From contig CAXAUF010000057.1 in the NCBI GenBank assembly GCA_963972425.1, forward strand, positions 1 through 15,116: DNA of 15,116 nucleotides, given 5' to 3'. This stretch comes from Algorimicrobium sp002414705 (GTDB lineage: Bacteria > Bacteroidota > Bacteroidia > Flavobacteriales > Flavobacteriaceae). The notes under the pieces are model-generated. The model saw only the letters and a program-made list of their open reading frames with translations. It made no database searches and was not told the DNA's origin. Made by a program: the position numbers and the translations under genes. Positions 1 through 7,776 of this stretch are shown piece after piece. How positions within the stretch are numbered: the stretch's first letter is position 1; each line of letters begins with the position of its first letter.

Positions 1-87
1 TACGATCCCGAGTTTTGGAAAGGCTATAATATTATTGAACCCAATCAAGCCATAAAAGATTTTAAGATTATTGAAAAAACGGAATAA
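1..87 (+). CDS. C-terminal end of an unidentified protein (5' partial)
   Basis: The first 28 codons are open in frame 1 and end in TAA at 85-87. The visible tail contains the motif FWKGYNIIEPNQAI. This wording resembles the C-terminus of Bacteroidota proteins with a carboxypeptidase-like regulatory domain and an outer-membrane part, but that is recalled resemblance from a short stretch and not proof. The gene begins upstream of the window, so length, signal peptide and domains cannot be judged. It is convergent with the glycosidase gene that follows, and a hairpin lies between them. Confidence 0.6.
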   Translation, partial: YDPEFWKGYNIIEPNQAIKDFKIIEKTE

Positions 88-108
88 AACTTTGATAATA
101 ACATATTA

Positions 109-159
109 AAGAAAGTGAATCAAGATTATAGGATTACTATATTTTTGGTTCACTTTTTT
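109..159. terminator. Bidirectional intrinsic terminator hairpin
   Basis: The arm at 112-123 (AAAGTGAATCAA) pairs with 145-156 (TTGGTTCACTTT) over 12 positions with a single G-U wobble, and the stem can be extended outward to about 109/159. On the plus strand it is followed by a T-rich tract, as expected for a rho-independent terminator. It sits 3' of the partial plus-strand gene ending at 87 and directly abuts the stop codon of the minus-strand glycosidase, so it probably serves both convergent genes. The plus-strand T tract is better than the minus-strand one. Confidence 0.75.
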
Positions 160-1159
160 ATTTATAAAAGGCTTTTATAATGGCTTCAACCGGTTTGTTT
201 TGAGGTGTAAACTGGTTATCCGCTTCGCCTCCACTATCTTCATGATTATGAAACCATTTCCATACAAATCCACCTGCAAACCAAGGCTCTTGCCAAAAGG
301 TTTCAAATAAAGCTTGCGTAGTATTGGTTTGAGCTTCAAAATTTAAGGTCGTAATTTTATAATCGCTGACCCAAGGCTCTTTTCCTGTATAATCTGTACT
401 TCTGTAGCCAAATTCGGTAAATAAAATAGGTTTATCAAACGTTTCAGAAATAGTTTTCATTTGAGTTTTATGTGCTAGCCAACCTGCTTTGGCATTCTCT
501 ACACTTGGTGTTTTTTCATCGCTTACAGGAAAATAAGCATCGACACCTATATAATCTAAATCACTCCAAAAAGGGGTTCGTTTGTATTCATCCCAATTAG
601 CTGCATAGGTTAATTTCCCATGGTAAACTGCACGAATATCTTTAATTAATTCATGCCAAAATTCGGGTCTGTGCGCAATAAACTGTTCTAATTCTGTACC
701 AACACAAAACATGGTAACCTGCTTGTCTTGTGCTAGTTTGGCATAATCTAAAATAAAACGAGAATAGGTTTGTTCCAATTCCAACCAAGCTTCTTCGGTA
801 GGCATTTTAATATGACCTGTATATTCACCATGCCAAACCCAAATTTGTGGTTTCATCATAACGCGTAAATTGGCTTTTTGTAACACATCAATATATTGTG
901 ACACACCAGCATTCGTTTCGCCAAACCATTGCTTATCCGTATTATATATAATTTCTGGATGTTCTAGACTTTTAATAAACCCGAAAGGCATGATAGCTGT
1001 GTAATTAGCATTCACGTTTAAAACAGGCACTATATTTTCTTTAGAAATACTATCTCGCGAAGCCACAAAACTGACACCATTAATTTTGTAATCTTTCTTT
1101 ACAGTCATACTACAAGAACATAAACAAAGTAACCAAAAAAGTGTAAATATGATTCTCAT
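158..1159 (-). CDS. GH113-like glycosidase, predicted lipoprotein
   Basis: This 333-residue protein resembles glycoside hydrolase family 113, whose characterised members are beta-mannanases with a TIM-barrel fold and a retaining mechanism. It starts with a hydrophobic signal and a lipobox-like LCSC (residues 13-16), so Cys16 would be lipidated and the enzyme anchored in the envelope. The barrel region runs from about residue 26 to the end. The likely acid/base is Glu156 in GTELE (154-158). The likely nucleophile is Glu249 in FTEFGYRS. Other supporting stretches are KPQIWVWHG (103-111), YIGVDAYFP (203-211) and GGFVWKWF (296-303). The length fits a single-domain member. It is last in a minus-strand group after outer-membrane proteins, 75 bases downstream of the Omp85-like gene. 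No SusC/SusD pair is visible, so it is not in a recognisable polysaccharide utilisation locus here. Family assignment is fairly sure, but the mannan substrate is inference. Confidence 0.82.
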   Translation of the reverse strand: MRIIFTLFWLLCLCSCSMTVKKDYKINGVSFVASRDSISKENIVPVLNVNANYTAIMPFGFIKSLEHPEIIYNTDKQWFGETNAGVSQYIDVLQKANLRVMMKPQIWVWHGEYTGHIKMPTEEAWLELEQTYSRFILDYAKLAQDKQVTMFCVGTELEQFIAHRPEFWHELIKDIRAVYHGKLTYAANWDEYKRTPFWSDLDYIGVDAYFPVSDEKTPSVENAKAGWLAHKTQMKTISETFDKPILFTEFGYRSTDYTGKEPWVSDYKITTLNFEAQTNTTQALFETFWQEPWFAGGFVWKWFHNHEDSGGEADNQFTPQNKPVEAIIKAFYK

Positions 1160-1234
1160 GGGTATTATTTTATCAACCTAAATATAAGCAAACTCAAACT
1201 GCTTTTTCAGGGTTTTAATCTCATCTAAAATAAA

Positions 1235-2501
1235 TTAAAAATATTGACCAATCCCAAACACAAAACCTCTGCTGGAATCGTTAGAAAGACCAACACCATA
1301 ATCAATTCTGAAAATAGCGTTAAATATTTTTTTATGAATAAACCTAACACCCAATCCTGAATAGACTTTTATATTATCAGAGTCTGCAAAATCACTTAAT
1401 TCGCCTCCAGGATTGCGCCAAGAACCAGAGTCCACAAAGGCATTACCTTGCAAAACAAACCAACCTTTTTCTAAAACTGTGTATCTAAATTCTGAATTTA
1501 ATACTATGGATCCTGTGCCTCTATCAATAACATTTCCAACGCCTCTAATATTTACATTATTATCTACTGAAAATGGTGCAAAGGGTGAATCGTTATTTGT
1601 GGATAAACCTAAACGCAATCGGTTAGCCCAATTGCCCTTTTTCCCTAAACGTTTTAAATATAAAAAATCATTCCATCCTATTACAAAATTCGGATTTAAA
1701 TCATTTTCTGATGTCACAAATTGAAAGTTCAAAATACTTTTAAAACCTGATACATATTGATACGAATAGTCTAAATTATCATACTTGTAAATTAATTTAT
1801 AAAGTATTTTGTCTACTTTAAGACTTAAAGGAACACTACTATTTGTAGCGCCTGCAACATACTCGTAATCTTCTGTAAAGAAATTAACTCCAAGTTCAAA
1901 ATGGTTATGGAAATCCAATTCATACAAGCCTAAAACTTCAAAGCTATTGTTGTTGTATTTATAATCTGCTGTAGTATTATCAAAAAAAAACAGGTTCTAG
2001 TGTTGTTAAATCCATGTAATTTAACGCTATACCAAACTTTCTATTAAACAAATATGGTGCTCTAAAATTCACACTGAATGAATTATAAATATCCTTTTGG
2101 TAAAAGCCACCAAAAATGAGACCATGGCCAAATAAATTAAATTCATATAATCCAATTCTATACGCTAACGCCTCCTCATTGGACGTGTAAATATTTGCCG
2201 AAGGAATTATGGTGAAATTCTCTTCAATATTATAATACACGTTATATTGATTATCATGGGAATAAAATACTTGATAATAGGCATGAGAAATACCTGGTAA
2301 TCGTTTTAGTCGTATGATATCTTTTTCTAAAACAAGTGAATCTAGTAATGCTCCTGGTTTAATAGTAGACAGTTTCTTTATAAAATTAGGTTTTACTTTT
2401 TTATTACCTTGAATTATGAAATTGGATACTATATTCTCTTGGGAGAATATATTTGCTGTGAATAACCCAATAAAAATTAATACCCAAAATGACTTGATCA
2501 T
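1235..2501 (-). pseudogene. Omp85/BamA-like outer-membrane protein, frameshifted
   Basis: Two adjoining minus-strand reading frames form one gene. The first (2501 to 1980) encodes 173 residues: a signal peptide (about 1-21), one POTRA-like domain (about 24-95, with FIIQGNKK near its start) and the first barrel strands, ending VFF then TGA. The second frame is open from 1981 to 1235 and carries the rest of the barrel. It includes NIRGVGN, which matches the conserved (V/I)RG(F/Y) loop motif of Omp85 proteins, and a C-terminus ending in GQYF with the final aromatic usual for barrels. Removing one T from the nine-T run at 1982-1990 joins them as ...PVFF-DNTTADYKY..., giving about 421 residues. 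Omp85 proteins insert or translocate proteins across the outer membrane, and this would be a small one-POTRA version. The break could be a real mutation, a sequencing error or a site of transcriptional slippage. The second half read alone would need a TTG start at 1927 and would lack a signal peptide. It lies 34 bases after the next outer-membrane gene. Confidence 0.78.
1982..1990 (-). other. Nine-T homopolymer at the frameshift point
   Basis: The plus strand shows C, nine A, C at 1981-1991, which is a run of nine T in the coding direction. Read as is, it gives GTT TTT TTT TGA and terminates. With eight T it reads GTT TTT TTT GAT and continues into the downstream frame. The downstream frame has a stop (TAG) just upstream of the run, so the junction is tightly confined to this tract. 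Confidence 0.85.
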
Positions 2502-2535
2502 TATGTAAAAAAATTAGACCATTAAATTACAATTT

Positions 2536-3456
2536 CTAAAATAAAGTTCGGATACCAACACTAAAGGTTTGTCCTAAACCTTGAAAATTATGTCCTCTAA
2601 TAAATTTATCAAAAGATGCTTCTAGGTTAATAACTTTGGTTAATTGATATTTACCACCAAAACCAAGTGAAGTTGAATTTTGTGCAAAATCATTTCCCAA
2701 ATCAATTAAAAAGTTCTGTTTGGCATTTACATATACTGTAAAATTGGAAGATGGAAAATAACTTAAAAACGCACTAAACGGTACAAAAGCACTGTTGTTT
2801 GCAAATCGTTCGCCAATATTAGAATCTTCAGGATTGGCATCTACTGCTTTTTCTCCAAAGTTTAAACCAAAATCAGCTTGAGTAAACACTTGCCAATCGC
2901 CTCCTCCAAAAGTTTTATCAAAAAAGAATTTAGTTTCCCAATAAACACTTCGTTTATCTAAATAAGGAGCATTTGGTTTATCTTTAAACAACGGAAAGTA
3001 AACCGAACTGGTAAAAGAAAAATTTGGAACATTAGCAAAAGGCTGCACTCTAACAGAAGGTGCAATGGTAGTTAAACCACTTCTAGCGTCTACGTTATTA
3101 TCTTCTAACTTTAAAACTTCCAACGCTCCAGCACCATTAAACGTATTGGCTCGAACCTGAAAAATAATACCAATATTTATTCTCGAATTTTTACTTAAAC
3201 CCGTATAGGCTTCTGTTGTATTGGTAAAAAAAGTTTCTCTTGGAATAGAAACGGATTTACTTCCAGCATCTGTTCGTTCTGTTTGAGTGTATATACTGTT
3301 GAAAGACTTAATATCCCACTGTCCTTTTTTTAATAATTTTGAAGGTGTGTATTCCTGAATATTACTTTCTTGTGCAGCGTTATCTTGTGTGTCATCCTGT
3401 GCCGAAACTGAAAAGGATATGCTAATTAAAACAAGTGATAGTATTATTTTTTTCAT
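2536..3456 (-). CDS. Predicted outer-membrane beta-barrel protein, unknown function
   Basis: The protein has 306 residues with a clear signal peptide (MKKIILSLVL... to SVSAQ, cleavage after about residue 20). A short Gln/Asp/Asn/Glu-rich linker follows. The mature part alternates polar and aromatic/hydrophobic residues in many short strands and ends in VGIRTLF, with a terminal Phe, as in bacterial outer-membrane barrels. I recognise it only as a conserved-looking Bacteroidota barrel protein and cannot name a substrate. It is 53 bases downstream of the DUF547 gene and 34 bases upstream of the Omp85-like gene on the same strand, so the three are probably co-transcribed. Barrel topology is inferred from composition, so the class is moderately sure and the function unknown. 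Confidence 0.75.
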   Translation of the reverse strand: MKKIILSLVLISISFSVSAQDDTQDNAAQESNIQEYTPSKLLKKGQWDIKSFNSIYTQTERTDAGSKSVSIPRETFFTNTTEAYTGLSKNSRINIGIIFQVRANTFNGAGALEVLKLEDNNVDARSGLTTIAPSVRVQPFANVPNFSFTSSVYFPLFKDKPNAPYLDKRSVYWETKFFFDKTFGGGDWQVFTQADFGLNFGEKAVDANPEDSNIGERFANNSAFVPFSAFLSYFPSSNFTVYVNAKQNFLIDLGNDFAQNSTSLGFGGKYQLTKVINLEASFDKFIRGHNFQGLGQTFSVGIRTLF

Positions 3457-3509
3457 GTAAATTTTGTGTATTAAAATATGATTATAAAATTCCTGAATAA
3501 GTAGAAATG

Positions 3510-4223
3510 TTATTGTTTATTTAAGTTCCAATTATAAGGAAAGTAAGATAGTTTAAAATCATTGGGTATTTTTTCTGTTCTGTAGGTGTTTATAAAATCT
3601 ATTTCCGATTTACCATTCATGGTGAAATCGGCTTTGTACCATTTTAATATTTCAGAACCTTCTACCCGCTTCTTGTTAACATTTACAATTAAAAAATTTC
3701 CGTTTAAAGCTAATGCCGTTTGTTTGTCCAACTGACTATTAAAAGTGCTAGGTAGATAAGCTTTATTAATTAAAGGTGGACAACCAATGGCACCACAAAC
3801 AAGAACAAAATGAAAACGAGGATCCTGAAATTTAGCACGTAACAATGTGTGTTCAATATCATTTAGTGTAATTTGCTTTCCAGCCAAACTGTAAGTGTTT
3901 TTGTCGAAGAAACCTGAATCGTCTAATGGCGATTTTGTTGGATAATTATCTATAATTCCTTTAATAACAGACAAATTGTACGCGTTTACCCAAAATGCTT
4001 GGTAATTCAAGTTATCCGTTTCAGAAACTGAAATTGTTTCGGCCAGTTTTAAAACTTCATTTAATTTGTCTGGTTTTTTGTGGATTTTTGAATAAGCCAC
4101 ATTCCCGTTTAATACACTTTCTTTAAAAAAAGCATCAGCTTTACTGAAAAAGGTTTCTAAATTTTGAGCCTGCAAATTATTAACAACAAAGAAAACTAAA
4201 ACTATAACACATATTTTTTTCAT
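3510..4223 (-). CDS. Secreted DUF547 protein
   Basis: The protein has 237 residues. A signal peptide covers about 1-20 (MKKICVIVLVFFVVNNLQAQ), so the product should be exported. The rest matches DUF547 (PF04784): AFWVNAYNLSVIKGI (76-90), the central LNDIEHTLLR (120-129), DPRFHFVLVCGAIGCPPL (134-151) and EILKWYKADF (191-200). Cys143, Cys148, His126 and His138 sit in the most conserved-looking parts and might be functional, but I know of no proven activity for the family. It is the first gene of the minus-strand envelope group and is divergent from the FAD oxidoreductase gene across 145 bases. The family call is strong and the biochemical role unknown. Confidence 0.88.
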   Translation of the reverse strand: MKKICVIVLVFFVVNNLQAQNLETFFSKADAFFKESVLNGNVAYSKIHKKPDKLNEVLKLAETISVSETDNLNYQAFWVNAYNLSVIKGIIDNYPTKSPLDDSGFFDKNTYSLAGKQITLNDIEHTLLRAKFQDPRFHFVLVCGAIGCPPLINKAYLPSTFNSQLDKQTALALNGNFLIVNVNKKRVEGSEILKWYKADFTMNGKSEIDFINTYRTEKIPNDFKLSYFPYNWNLNKQ

Positions 4224-4368
4224 AATTTATAATATATTACAAAGTATTCATATTTCTGTCGCATAATATGTTAGGTAACTTACAAAAAATAGCATTTTAA
4301 AATTTTTAATTTGATAATTTATAAGTTTTCAACTTTATTATCGACTGAACACCAAATTAGTATTTTAC
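4224..4368. promoter_or_regulatory. Divergent intergenic region, presumed promoters
   Basis: This is the only divergent gap in the window, between the DUF547 gene (leftward) and the FAD oxidoreductase gene (rightward), so promoters for both groups should lie here. It is very AT-rich. I looked for the Bacteroidota promoter pattern (TTTG near -33 and TAnnTTTG near -7) on both strands and found only near matches with wrong spacing, for example TAAGTTTT at 4322-4329. No individual box is called. Confidence 0.45.
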
Positions 4369-5676
4369 ATGGAGCATATTGTTATAATAGGAAATGGAAT
4401 TTCAGGCGTAACTGCTGCCAGACACATTCGAAAATTATCAAATAAAAAAATCACGATTGTATCCGCAGAAACTAAACACTTTTTTTCACGTACCGCCTTG
4501 ATGTATATTTACATGGGACACATGAAATATGAGCACATCAAACCTTATGAAGACTGGTTTTGGGAGAAAAATAGGATAGAACTCAAATTGGGATTTGTAA
4601 ATCAAATTGACACGACCTCCAAGACTCTTCATTTTGAGAAAGGTGATTCTTTAAATTACGATAAACTCATCATTGCCACAGGTAGCAAACCCAATAAATT
4701 TGGTTGGCCAGGACAAGATTTAAAAGGCGTACAGGGATTATATAGCAAACAAGATTTAGATAATTTAGAAATTTATGCACCAGACAATACTGTTTGCAAG
4801 CGTGCTGTGATTGTTGGTGGTGGATTAATTGGAATTGAATTGGCAGAAATGCTTCATTCAAGACATATTCCAGTGACATTTTTAGTACGCGAAAATAGTT
4901 TTTGGAATGGCGTTTTGCCTGAAGGCGAATCTGAAATGATTAACAGAGAAATAATAAGAAACGGTATCGATTTAAGGTTAGCTACTAATCTTAAAGAAAT
5001 AATTTCTGATACTACTGGAAAAGTAAAATCTATTATCATTGAAGAAACTGGTGAAGAAATTCCTTGTGATGTAGTTGGTTTAACTGCTGGTGTTTCGCCT
5101 AATATCAATTTTATTAAAGATTCTGGAATAGAAACCAATCGTGGTGTTTTAGTTAATCGGTTTTTAGAAACCAATATTCCAGATATTTATGCCATTGGCG
5201 ATTGTGCTGAACAGCATGAAGCTATTGGTAACCGCAGAGCTATTGAAGCTGTTTGGTACACTGGACGGATGATGGGAGAAACAGTGGCGCAAACCATTTG
5301 TGATAATCGACTTGAATATAAACCAGGTCATTGGTTTAATTCTGCCAAATTTTTTGATATTGAATATCAAACGTATGGTTGGGTTCATGGTAAAAAAGGA
5401 CAACCAGACTATGAAACACATTTTCATTGGAAACATGAGGACGACAATAAGTGTATCACTATAGCATTCCATAAAGAATCAAGACAGTTTTTAGGCATAA
5501 ACACATTTGGCATTCGTATGCGTCATGAATTTTTTAATCGGGTTTTATCAGAAAATCGTTCCGTAGAATATGTCCTAGAACATTTAGCTGATGCTAATTT
5601 TGATCCTGAATTTTATAAGCATTTTGAATTTGAGATTCAAAAAGAATTTGAAGTAAAAACTTTAGACTTGATATAG
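4369..5676 (+). CDS. FAD-dependent NAD(P)H oxidoreductase
   Basis: This 435-residue protein belongs to the pyridine nucleotide-disulphide oxidoreductase superfamily. Residues 1-35 hold the FAD-binding Rossmann start (VIIGNGISG, GxGxxG at 8-13). Residues 98-107 contain the IIATGSKP motif. Residues 146-161 hold the second, NAD(P)H-binding glycine motif (VIVGGGLIGIELAE). Residues 271-281 (PDIYAIGDCAE) are the conserved second FAD motif. I see no CxxxxC redox-active disulphide near the N-terminus, so it is not a disulphide reductase. It is closer to ferredoxin, rubredoxin or nitrite-reductase-type reductases. About 110 residues after the core form a C-terminal extension of unknown role. The next gene, 34 bases downstream, encodes a membrane polyferredoxin, a natural electron partner. 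The partner assignment is inferred from context. Confidence 0.87.
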   Translation: MEHIVIIGNGISGVTAARHIRKLSNKKITIVSAETKHFFSRTALMYIYMGHMKYEHIKPYEDWFWEKNRIELKLGFVNQIDTTSKTLHFEKGDSLNYDKLIIATGSKPNKFGWPGQDLKGVQGLYSKQDLDNLEIYAPDNTVCKRAVIVGGGLIGIELAEMLHSRHIPVTFLVRENSFWNGVLPEGESEMINREIIRNGIDLRLATNLKEIISDTTGKVKSIIIEETGEEIPCDVVGLTAGVSPNINFIKDSGIETNRGVLVNRFLETNIPDIYAIGDCAEQHEAIGNRRAIEAVWYTGRMMGETVAQTICDNRLEYKPGHWFNSAKFFDIEYQTYGWVHGKKGQPDYETHFHWKHEDDNKCITIAFHKESRQFLGINTFGIRMRHEFFNRVLSENRSVEYVLEHLADANFDPEFYKHFEFEIQKEFEVKTLDLI

Positions 5677-5710
5677 ACCACACAGGTTCTAAAAAGAAAA
5701 ACAATCAACT

Positions 5711-7306
5711 ATGAGTCAAAAATTAAATCACAGCCTATCATTAGCAAAACCTGATGCCTACCACACATCAGGAAAGCAAAAACTATTTCTTGCCATTGGT
5801 ATGATTGGCTTATTTGTATTAGTATTAACACTATTTAACTTTGATGAATTTTCTGTTTGGAGTTTAATATCAGCCATTTCACTAATAGCTTTAGGTATTA
5901 CAGGCTTCGCCACGGATGCATATATAAATAAACCCGAAGGCATTAAAAATAATGGTGTTTGGTTTAAATCCATTTCCTCAAGAGGTCTTTCTGGTTGGCT
6001 AACTGGTTTAGTTTTAACGCTGTTTTATATAGTATTATATTTTTATCCGTACTTATTAGGTTTAGGGAAAGATGGGAGTGAAAATTCCGGATTAGTTGCT
6101 TTTTTTGATCCATTGAGCAAACTTTTAAATGGTGGACCAGCCAGTCAATGGTTTGTTTATGGAACCCTTTACACCATGGCAATTTTATTATTTGGTTACA
6201 AGTTTTTGTTAAAATATAGACACAATCGGTATGAGCAATTACGAACCTATTCCGTCATGTTTTTTCAGTTAGCTTTTGCTTTTCTAATTCCGGAATTTAT
6301 GGCACGATTGAATTCGGAAACCTTTAGTTTACCATATTATGACTTAAAGAATATCTGGCCTTTAAATTATTATAATTTCGAACAATATCGTGTTGATTCA
6401 TTCATTAGCGCTGGTGATGTTGGCTTAGGAATTTTAATATTTGGTGTCGCTTCTATTTTTATAATCACGCCTATTTTAACGTATAAATACGGAAAACGCT
6501 GGTATTGTTCTTGGGTTTGTGGATGTGGCGGATTGGCAGAAACTGCTGGTGACCCATTTCGTCAATTAAGTGATAAAAGTCAAGTAGCCTGGAAAATTGA
6601 ACGTTGGATTGTGCATAGTGTTTTAGTGTTTGTGGTGCTCATGACAACAGCAGTTATTTACAGCTATTTAGGTTATGATTCCGAAAAATACTGGCTGACT
6701 AAAGATGTTTTCTTATTATCAGTTGCTGGTTTTTTAACACTTATTTTTACTTTAACCATGATTTTCAAACGTCATGAATTAGGTAAAGATGCACGATATG
6801 GTGCTATTGGCTATTTTGTTATTATTCTAGCACTAATTGGTTTTCATTACTTCTCAAACCAATCAAAACTCTTTATTTTTGAAGCTGAAACATTACGCTC
6901 ATCTTATGGATTTCTAATTGGTGCTATTTTTTCAGGCGTTATTGGAACTGGCTTCTACCCGATTTTTGGAAATCGGGTTTGGTGTCGTTTTGGTTGCCCT
7001 ATGGCTGCTATTCTTGGATTTCAACAACGTATGTTATCTAAATTCCGAATCACTACAAATGGTGGTCAGTGTATTTCTTGCGGTAATTGTTCAACATATT
7101 GCGAAATGGGAATTGATGTTCGCGCTTATGCTCAAAAAGGCGAAAATATTGTTAGATCCAGTTGTGTAGGATGTGGCATTTGTTCTGCTGTATGTCCAAG
7201 AGGTGTTTTAAAATTAGAAAATGATAGTATGAAAGGACGTATTAATCCAAATGAGATTTTATTGGGAAATGATGTGGATTTAATGGATTTATTAAATCAG
7301 AAATAA
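5711..7306 (+). CDS. Membrane polyferredoxin, NosR/CcoG-like 4Fe-4S protein
   Basis: The protein has 531 residues and several membrane segments, including about 25-42, 48-66, 97-117, 146-166, 236-256, 300-320, 333-352, 364-381 and 398-416. Cysteine motifs on the cytoplasm-facing parts are WYCSWVCGCG (Cys266, 270, 272), WCRFGCP (Cys425, 429) and two ferredoxin-type 4Fe-4S sets: Cys454, 457, 460, 464 and Cys485, 488, 491, 495. The paired CxxxCP plus double ferredoxin layout is that of the NosR/NapH/CcoG group, which carries electrons at the membrane. No nos, nap or cco genes are nearby, so the name of any one of these should not be transferred. It follows the FAD oxidoreductase and overlaps the MORN-repeat gene by one base (TAATG), suggesting coupling. 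It probably takes electrons from the flavoprotein. The acceptor is unknown. Confidence 0.85.
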   Translation: MSQKLNHSLSLAKPDAYHTSGKQKLFLAIGMIGLFVLVLTLFNFDEFSVWSLISAISLIALGITGFATDAYINKPEGIKNNGVWFKSISSRGLSGWLTGLVLTLFYIVLYFYPYLLGLGKDGSENSGLVAFFDPLSKLLNGGPASQWFVYGTLYTMAILLFGYKFLLKYRHNRYEQLRTYSVMFFQLAFAFLIPEFMARLNSETFSLPYYDLKNIWPLNYYNFEQYRVDSFISAGDVGLGILIFGVASIFIITPILTYKYGKRWYCSWVCGCGGLAETAGDPFRQLSDKSQVAWKIERWIVHSVLVFVVLMTTAVIYSYLGYDSEKYWLTKDVFLLSVAGFLTLIFTLTMIFKRHELGKDARYGAIGYFVIILALIGFHYFSNQSKLFIFEAETLRSSYGFLIGAIFSGVIGTGFYPIFGNRVWCRFGCPMAAILGFQQRMLSKFRITTNGGQCISCGNCSTYCEMGIDVRAYAQKGENIVRSSCVGCGICSAVCPRGVLKLENDSMKGRINPNEILLGNDVDLMDLLNQK

Positions 7307-7776
7307 TGCGTTTAATTCTATTATTTTTTCTTTTTACGGTTTCGGTTTGTGCCCAAAAATCCTATCAAAAAAACTATTTTGATACTGGTAAAATAAAATC
7401 TGAAGGCTGGATAATCAATGGAAAGAAAACAAATTACTGGAAATTTTATTACCAAAACGGTTTACTTGAAAAAGAAGGTCATTTCTCTAATAATAATAAA
7501 ATTAAGTATTGGTATTTTTACCGACTAAATGGCAAAAAGGAAGCAGAAGGTCATTATGCTAATGGCAAAAAATTAAAATGGTGGGTTTATTATAACGGAA
7601 ATGAAAATGTAAGTTATAAATGTCAATTTAAAAACAATTTAAAAGACGGTTACTGCCTTCAATACGAAAACAATAAAGTGGTTTTAGCACAAAAATATAA
7701 AGATGATAGGCTCATTAAAGAATGGACAGACATGGAGAGTTTCAAAAAAGACAATAATTTAAGAGACCTTAAATGA
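7306..7776 (+). CDS. Secreted MORN-repeat protein
   Basis: The protein has 156 residues with an N-terminal signal peptide (MRLILLFFLFTVSVCAQ, about 1-17). The mature part contains at least three MORN-2-like repeats of about 23 residues, recognisable by the pattern NGKK..YWKFYYQNG, e.g. at residues 38-52, 61-75 and 82-97. This family is often annotated as YwqK-like antitoxin, but nothing nearby looks like a toxin and the export signal argues against that role. The repeats usually form a beta-hairpin ladder that mediates binding. Its ATG overlaps the previous stop by one base and its stop overlaps the next start by four (ATGA), so it is translated in step with a redox protein and a glycosyltransferase. 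Its binding partner is unknown. Confidence 0.82.
   Translation: MRLILLFFLFTVSVCAQKSYQKNYFDTGKIKSEGWIINGKKTNYWKFYYQNGLLEKEGHFSNNNKIKYWYFYRLNGKKEAEGHYANGKKLKWWVYYNGNENVSYKCQFKNNLKDGYCLQYENNKVVLAQKYKDDRLIKEWTDMESFKKDNNLRDLK

Noticed and set aside
1413..1724. Plus-strand open frame of 103 codons opposite the Omp85-like barrel
   Set aside because: It lies entirely antisense to a recognisable coding sequence, and its translation has no family resemblance or signal.
4670..5472. Three minus-strand open frames inside the FAD oxidoreductase gene
   Set aside because: The plus-strand frame has all the expected cofactor motifs; the antisense translations show no motifs.
6918..7169. Plus-strand open frame of 83 codons within the polyferredoxin gene
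   Set aside because: It is a shifted frame of the cysteine-motif region; the real frame carries the full 4Fe-4S pattern.
5711..7306. Naming the polyferredoxin ccoG, nosR or napH
   Set aside because: The motif layout is shared by all three groups, and none of the partner genes that would decide between them is in the window.
7306..7776. MORN-repeat gene as the antitoxin of a toxin-antitoxin pair
   Set aside because: It has a signal peptide, and its neighbours are a membrane redox protein and a glycosyltransferase, not a small toxin.
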